From Alviniconcha marisindica (taxonomy: Eukaryota > Mollusca > Gastropoda > Provannidae): a stretch of DNA of 64,000 nt. The notes under the pieces are model-generated. The model was not told the origin of the DNA, made no database searches, and worked only from the letters and a program-made list of their open reading frames with translations. Positions 53,201-61,900 of the stretch are shown here, piece by piece; the first letter of the stretch is position 1, and every line of letters begins with the position of its first letter. The DNA lies in assembly GCA_018857735.1 (NCBI GenBank), contig JABMCL010001385.1, positions 425,001 through 489,000 of the forward strand, read 5' to 3'. The position numbers and the translations under genes are program-made.

Positions 53201-55873
53201 GCCAGACCAGTGAGCAAGAGCGACAGAGACAGAAATACAGAGGCCCAGACAATGATGGTTTTGGTGTAGCAACCTCTTGCCTCTCTGAATTAAACATACA
53301 GCTTGATGCTAGAATAGATGTATGGAAGTGGAGGGAAGTGAGTGAGGGACAAACACAGAGACAGAGACAGACACAGAAAAACTGACACACAGACAGCGAC
53401 AGAGAGACAAGTGGAAACTAGTTGTGTCTGGGACACTTCATTGTGAAAAACAAAACAAACATGTGGAGACTAGTTGTGTCTGGGACACTTCACAGTGAAA
53501 AACAAAACAAACACGTGGAGACACTAGTTGTGCCTGGGACACTTCACAGTGAAAAATAAAACAAATGTGTGGAGACTAGTTGTGTCTGGGACACTTCACA
53601 GTGAAAAATAAAATGTGTGGAGACTAGTTGTGTCTGGGACACTTCACAGCAAAAAACAAAACAAACGTGTGGAGACTAGTTGCGCCTGGGACACTTCACA
53701 GTGAAAAAAACAACAACATTTCAATGGCATCACCTGACTGGGTTGGACAGCTTGCTGTATGCCAGGCGTAGCCAGAGTTGCGTGTCATTGGGCGTGGCCA
53801 GAACAGCCCCCTCCATGTCCTGCACATCGCCACCCTGTGCTGTATCCGTCACAAAGTAACGAACATCCTCTGCATCCAGCACTGAGTCCACTTCTTGGGC
53901 AGTTTGCACTGAAGCACCTGTAGACAGAACTTTACCATGAGCAACCTGGGCTATCGTACATCTTCCCCCACACATACATGAACACACACAGAATGTGCAC
54001 AATATTTCGAGACCCATCCTGTAACACACAGACAACAGCAGCTACAAAACCAGGCACACAATATTCATTCACACAGGCGCGACAGACTAAAAAAAGATTC
54101 ACTCACATGTGTGCACACACACTGACGGACAGACAAATATAGACACAGACCAACAGAGAAATCAGACAGACAGACAGACTCACCGATGGTGTCAGAAGGG
54201 GTCTGAAACTGTGACATGATGGACAGTGAGAAGCTTGTTGACTCGCTGGCACCAGGCTGCCATGGACGACGATCGTAAAACATTGTGTGAGGATGAACTG
54301 AAACCAAGATCACTCACAGAAATAAATAATCCCAAACCAGCCTATACAAATACATGTACAATAACTCCTAAAACGCACACCTGCTTGTGAATTAATTCCA
54401 TCAAAAGAACTAAACCAAATTTTAAAAACTTAAACCAAAAAAAACTGAAACAAAGTTGACTGCCAGCATTTTCTTTTTCTTTTCTTTTTTCCATTTAACA
54501 TTGCTCATCTTTTGGAGGATCTTGCATTTGTTTCTGATGACCTAGCGAAATAATAGAAACCGTTGTTCACCTTTCAGTGTAAACACTAAATGTAACCTTG
54601 TAACAAATGCTGACAAAATATATCAAGCTGGTAATCACATCAATCTAAATCAGTAAATGACAAGAGATGTGAGTCCAAGTTGGTCATCAGGATATTTCAG
54701 GTTCTGTTACTCATTTAAACCTGTCTACCTACATAATTTATGTAAACTTTACCTCACACTTCTTTAGGCTGTGAATTTGCATTCTCTGATTAATGCTGAG
54801 TCTATGCATATCAGGACTTCAGCTCTGTCTCTTTCTTATTCTCAAGTTATGATTGGTGGAATGATGCTGCCATTGAAGACTGCATAACTTTTGGCTTTCT
54901 CTCTCTTTTAAACCTCTCTGCAGACATATTTATACGCATTACCTCAAATATTGTTAGACTACACTCATTCTCTGATTAATGCTGAATATGCTGGTACCAG
55001 AATCATGTCTACAGCTCTTATTCTAGTTATAATTGATCTTATGATGCTAACTGCCAGTATTGTGAAAAAAAAGACTGTATTATTAAACTTTGCAAGCTGT
55101 TTTGCACACACACACAACCCAAAACAAAGCTGCACACATAATGTCTGCTGTCTGCAGAAACTTGGTGTAAACATAAGGTCTCATTGTGCTCTCACCCTCA
55201 GGGAATTTGGGGAGTCAAAAGTGACATTAAAGATGAAGTTACTTTGCTTACCCTAAAAGCACTCATTTAGTTAGGTGGAAATGCCTGCACTTAATAGGGA
55301 TATATTTTACAAAATATCATCCAAACAAAACCAAAACAAAAACTGGCCAGATCGAGAGATGGGCAGAGCCACATGATGATTCCAATATAACCCCCCCCCC
55401 CCCCCCCCCCCATTTCCATGGAGCATAATTAAGAGAGAAGACTGACCATGCTTTGCAGCATTGTTGACTTTGGCCGTCAGGAGTACACAAAGGTCATCTG
55501 TGGTCACCTTGCCCTTGTGCTGTGACAGCAGGTTGTCCACGTAGTCACCTGCAAAACGTCATTCATTATCACCTTCACATCAAAGTTAAACTAAACGACA
55601 TTTCCATCTTGGAGACGCACACATGCACGCACACACACACGCAGTTTCAAAAGTGATCACCAGAAGTTCTATCTGCTCTGCACTTTGGGGAAACAAAAAA
55701 ATAATAAGACAGGCAAAACACTCAGACATATAATTGTATAAACCTTTGTAAGCCTACAAGTGATACTAAACCAACACTTGTTATCAATATTTACTCACTT
55801 AGCATACAGGCAGAGTATGGTAAACACTACATACTAAGTCACAATCTCCCCATACACAGAAAGAGAGAGAAAT

Positions 55874-55919
<46 letters not shown>

Positions 55920-58900
55920 GTGTGATCACACACACACATATGCATGCATACATGCACACATGTGATTACACACACACACACACACATGTGATCACACACA
56001 CACACACACATGCATGCATGCATGCACACGTGTGATCACACACACACACACACTCTCAGCAGTGTATGTGTTGTGCCATCATCATGATTGTCCCTCACAT
56101 CATCCCAGCCCTCACCTATGATGTTAGCATAAGCAGACTGTGGGGTGTCGTCAGCAATGCCAGCAAGGCGAGGGCAGTAGGACACCAGGTCCATGAGGAT
56201 CTCCCTGTCCGACATCTTGTAGTCTCGACTGTGCTGCCTGCCACAAACAAGCACACACACACTTCCAATCCCATTCTAATCAGGCAGAAGCGGCCCGATC
56301 ACCATTCCATCTACGTCTAATCAGGGGCAGCAGAAGTGACTTTAACGTCAGTAAATCTCTACATCATGGAGGATGGTTTAAGTGACTTTAAAGGTCATTA
56401 CGTCTCAACACTGTTCAAGTTTCGTTCTAATCAGGGACAGCTTAAGTGACCTCAGCGTCATTCAATCTCCAGCTGACCGAGGACAGCAGAAGTGACTTCA
56501 AGGTTGTTAAGGAACAAAAAGAGTGACCTTAGCATTGTTCGTGTCAATCTGCAACCACAGACAGCAAGTACGACCTCAATGTTGTTCACCTGAACACTGC
56601 AAAATCAATATCCCACAACCGATACCAAGATGAGCATGAAACTGAAGCTAACAGACCACACATGACATTCGCATTCACTTGATGGCATATTGTAATGAGG
56701 ACCTCAGCCCTTTACTGCTTTTCAACAGGGTCCAGACTTTGGACCAAGGCAAGGTGCACCTTCAGTTAAATTCTCAAAGCTGTACTTTGCACAGTCCCTG
56801 CTCTATGGCAACAGTGACGCAGGTTACAGAGGGAGTTCAGCTGGAAAGGTGGGATAGTAAGGGGTGGGGATAGAGGTGGTGCCATTTTCTCTGAAGACCA
56901 GTTCCGAGAGTACAATCCAAAAACATTCAACTTCCTGCATTAAAAAAGCATGAAATTTTCAAGCTCAATCAAGACATCACATCGCAATGTTTTAACAAAA
57001 ATGATAAACACTTTAGTGAGGATGTCATAAAGTTGGGGGGGTTCCAAAAAATAATAAATTAGTTAGGAAAAGAAAGAAGACAGCTCAGACAAGAATATGA
57101 GTCTACTTCCTCAACCTAAAGGGTCAGCGCAGTAGACAATAACAACTTACCAGGTACAGTGCTGGTCGTTGCACGTTCCCTGCATATCATAGCGGCACAG
57201 CACACGATTTGGGTTCAGCTTGTGGGAGAATGAGGTGGACGTTATGGTCAGGCCTTCCTTGGAGCGATAGTATGGACTGAACCTACCCACAAATAGCAAT
57301 GAAACCAAGATGTACAATGCAACAGTTTTAACTCGCAAAAATCTATAATATATATCAATGGACTGCATGGAGAGCAAAAAAGAAGGAAAAGGCAAGCATT
57401 GTGCCTTTCCAAGCAAGTAACTTGTTTTTTTTACACCTAGGCAACCAGGACCATACTATCAGGGAAAACCCCCGCAGGATCCAGTGCAACATTATTACCA
57501 AATACAGGACACTCCCGCAAACAAGACTATTCACGTTTTCTTTCACAGTAGCACGTAAAAGATCCCAGCCATGCTGCCAAAAGTGCAGGTGGCAGGTTAC
57601 AGCTACACCTTACATATGTGGCTTTGCATGAAGTGACATGGTGCATGGCTGTATGGTGTACACAGAACTTGCGCCGAGACGGCAGCAGTTTCATATGGCA
57701 CCAGCCATGCTCGTGCTGTAAGTACACCACATCTGTGGAGGCACTATAAAAAAGCTGGTCACTCATGTAGAATTACATGCGAGCACAGTGAGTCTGCTCA
57801 AGAGTGGAGAATAGCACTATATAAAAAGGCAATCATCATCATCATCATCATCAAGGAGGTAATGGTGATGAAGCCACTGGAATGCGTTCATTGCCAGTGC
57901 TACACTTTCCTACCGCTGGAGAGCACAGCAACAGACAACTGCTCTCTCAAGACTGCTGGAGAGCACAGCAACAGACAACTGCTCTCTCAAGACTGCTGGA
58001 GAGCACAGCAACAGACAACTGCTCTCTCAAGACTCTTGGAGAGCACAGCAACAGACTACTGCTCTCTCAATACCATTGCGCAGGCCCTGGTCCAATATCA
58101 GCCACTGCTGTAAGATGTTGCAGGAAGTCTGATGCTGGATACCAATGCCTGCTACAGCTGCATGTTCAGGCACTGTCACTGGCTGCCTCAGCCCATTTTG
58201 GGCACCGGTCCAAATCAAGGTAAGATTGTCGGAGAGTGAAACTCTGGCAAAGGGGGGGGGGGGGGGGGGGTTCCAGTCTCCGTCGAGCACTAGAGAATCA
58301 TGTACCTGTAGGGGCAGCACCTGAGAGGAACATTCAGCCAGGCAGTCACCACCACAGACTTTATTTCGCACCTGCATGAGACACCCAGGTCACACGTTTC
58401 ACCTAGATGCCACTTTAGAGGTGCACATGCTTGTTCTCTAGCCCTTACACCTTGACATCTAACCACACGGTACCTAAACTGAGAAAAGGCCCATAAAAAT
58501 CAAACACCTAAACTCCAAGAAAGACCACATCTTGGCAGAGGATGAGCTCCGATGGGTAAAATATCCCCCCTCTCTCTGCAGAACAGTCCCATCCCAGATG
58601 AGCCGCACATTCTAGAAGGAAAACGAGAAGAACAACTGACCTGAAGGATCTGAAGTGGACAAGTGGGCTGTGGTAGGCAAGCTTGGTGGTTCCCGATTCC
58701 TCTTCATGGTTGGTCTGCTTGCTGCCTGCCAGAGCCACTCTTAGTGCAGGAATCTGGGGCAAGAAACCAGTTCACAAGAGAATGATCATTTCTTTCATTT
58801 GCATCCCATTTATCTTCTAAACAGTGATGACACTGAAAAAATTGGCACGCATGAAGTGCAAATGGGGCTATTTGGTCGGCCTAATTGCGTTTAATGTTAC

Positions 58901-61900
58901 AAACTCATTTTTCTAAGTTTACGCAGCCTAAGCACCTTTAAAAAATGGTGGCTCTGATGCTGCCATTACTCACAGAGGCTACTAGTGAGGAAAAAACAAC
59001 ACTTCACAGACCGACCCCGCCACATGTACCACTGAAGACCACAGATTATTAAATACAATTTGGATTCACACATCAAGACACATCATAATCAACACAGACA
59101 GTGAAGAAACAGGAAAATCTTAAATGGTAAGGTGTCACTGACATCTTCTACAATCGCAGCAACCTTTGATTCATCTTTTAACTTCAATCACATGTTGCAC
59201 TTTTGGTAAAACAATGGATTTCCTGCATCTACAAATAAACACAACCCAAAGCTATTTCTGAAGCTACTGACAACTCACACATGTCAAAGGACAGCCACTT
59301 ATGGACTCTTTTGCAAATTGGGATTAGGGCAATCTACCTTTAGCTTTATTTGCTCATCATATGCATGGACTCAGCCACAGAACCCTGAGGGTCACCAACA
59401 TGCTTAGTGAGAAGGTATCGCATACAAACTGTATTTCCACCTCTCTGCCCCACTCACTACACACAAGTACTATGGCTGACAGCTTCAGAAAGTGCAAAGG
59501 CTGAACTGAAGTAATCCTGACAGGGAAATCTTTGCCAGACATTTTGTTTCAGCTGCAACGTTCTGGCACTTGAAAAGATATTGTATCAATGACTTCTGCT
59601 GGGGTATTAAAAGAAACCTTTTCCTACACTTCTTAAATAATCACTATGGACACACACACATATGAGCAAGTGCACACAACAAATCAATCAAAATGTCTCA
59701 GACATACATGTGCTAGAGAAGGAAAGGACAGGCATATTTTCATTGGCAGCAAAACTATACACCAGACTAAAACCACCAAAGTAAACAGTACACTCACAGG
59801 ACTGTACTGCGGACACAGGTTGGAAAAGATTTCATGAGGCACACACATGGAGTGAGAAAGCACCTTCTCCACTTTTTCTTTCTGTAAGTGAGAGATACAC
59901 ACCAAACTAAACATTAAATCACCACAATAAACAGAAAATCATCACAATAAACATTAAATCATCACAATCCACATAAATCATCATAATAAACATTAAATCA
60001 TCACAATAAACATAAATCGAAAATGAAGGATCTTGCTCCTGCAACCAAACAGAAGCAGTAACGCAGCTACTGCTTAGAAGGAAAAGGAAGAAGAAGAAAA
60101 AAGGGGGGCGGGGGGAAGAGAAAAAAGCTGCAGAATCTTCCTTTGCCACAGTTGGGGAACTTTTACAGTTCTTCTCAACGAGCTGACAACCTCTACATCA
60201 ACCTCTTGTTTCAGCAACAAGAAGACAAACAAGCCTGTCAACAACACAGGCCTGCTATCACCCTTGTTTCTGAGTTTTACTGTTGCACCTGAATGAGACA
60301 CCCATGACATGGAATGGTCACAAATGGCACTTTAAAGGTGCACATAGTTAGATCTGGAATTTTAGCATCCCATCAACTGCAGCTACCTCAGGATGACAGT
60401 GTTCACATGCATGCAAAAACAGAACTTTCTGCAATAATGCTGTTTTTAAAAAGGTGAAATAATCTATAAGGTTACATCAAAGATTTACAGGAAAGAAACT
60501 GGTTATTAATGCCCAATCAACCATAACAGTTATATGAGGGTGAACAGAAATTCACAGAAAAAGACCTTTTCGTAGTCTTAAAACTTCAAAAGGACTAATA
60601 TGTGGTAAAAGGCAGGGCTGAGGGAGAGAAGGGCTTCTGAACTTTCATCCCCAGCAATCACCTTTTCTTCATCATCCTGGCCTTCTAATCATTTCACCAC
60701 TTCATCATCTTGGCCTTCTAATCATTTTACCCCTTCATCATCAACACTGAGCACTTCACCGCCAGCAAGCCAAAGCAGCATCCCGCTCACCTGAATCTTG
60801 CACAGGTTACTCAGCTGCGAGCCAGATGGCATCTTAAACTCGATGGACTGGTTCTTTTTGTTTCCTACAGCAGGTGCTGCTATGCTGCCTTGACCAGAGT
60901 CCTGCTGGTTTTGCCGGTCCTTCATCAACAGCGTGGGCTTGGGGCTTTGGGTCATGTCCAGCAGTGACCGACGCCTGGCTCTCACAGTGGACACATCTTC
61001 GCTGTCCACTGGGTCCAGTTTGATTGACTCCAGCGACGGCAGTCTGGACTCCCGCTTGTTATCATGGTCTTTGATGACAGATCGACGCCCATCTGAACAA
61101 AAAATAGATGCCACCCATTACAGCGATTACATGTTTGTTTGGTTTTAAAATTAAGTTGAATGAACCAGAAAGGCTGAAAATACAAAGGCAGAATTCCTGG
61201 TGGTTGGCAAAACATGATACGCTATACTCTGACCTACTCCAGACCAAAAACACATGAATGCTTGATGGCTTTGGAAACTCAGTGAAAAGGACCTTAATTT
61301 CTGCATTCACAGTGTGGGGCATGGCCCTTTCTACAAAATCCAACAATAAAAAAATAAAAACAGTGCATCATAATACCCCCCGCCCCCCCCTCCATCACTA
61401 GGGACAACACCACAACCAACGATGAGCAAAGAAAGGAGCACAAACCGGTGGAACTGATGGAGACGGACAACTGTGCTTTTTTCTGGGTGTCCAGCCTCAA
61501 CCTGGCCTTCTCCTCTCGCTTCAGCCGGTGGATCTCCTCCATGATGAGCTGCGATTTTTTCTGCAGGTGGGCCATCTTCTCCGCGTTGCTGTGGGCTCTG
61601 GCACTCAGTGGGGGCTGGGACGAGGGGATGTTTTCCTTCCACGCCTCCGTCAGCGAGGACGGGTGGAGTTTCTTCCTCTTGCCCGGTGATGGCTGGAAGG
61701 TGACACTGAACTGAAAGAAAGAGCCAGGCTGAATCAGCAACCAAGGTGAGTTGACAGGGCTCGACTAGAGGGCTGCACATACAACAAGCGAGAAGCAAGA
61801 GACCCGAATCACCACCAGCAGCCATCACCTGGCATGTGAGCAAATAATGGAAGGTACACACCCAACTCCATCAAAGGTACATCCTCAAAACTTTAAGGGT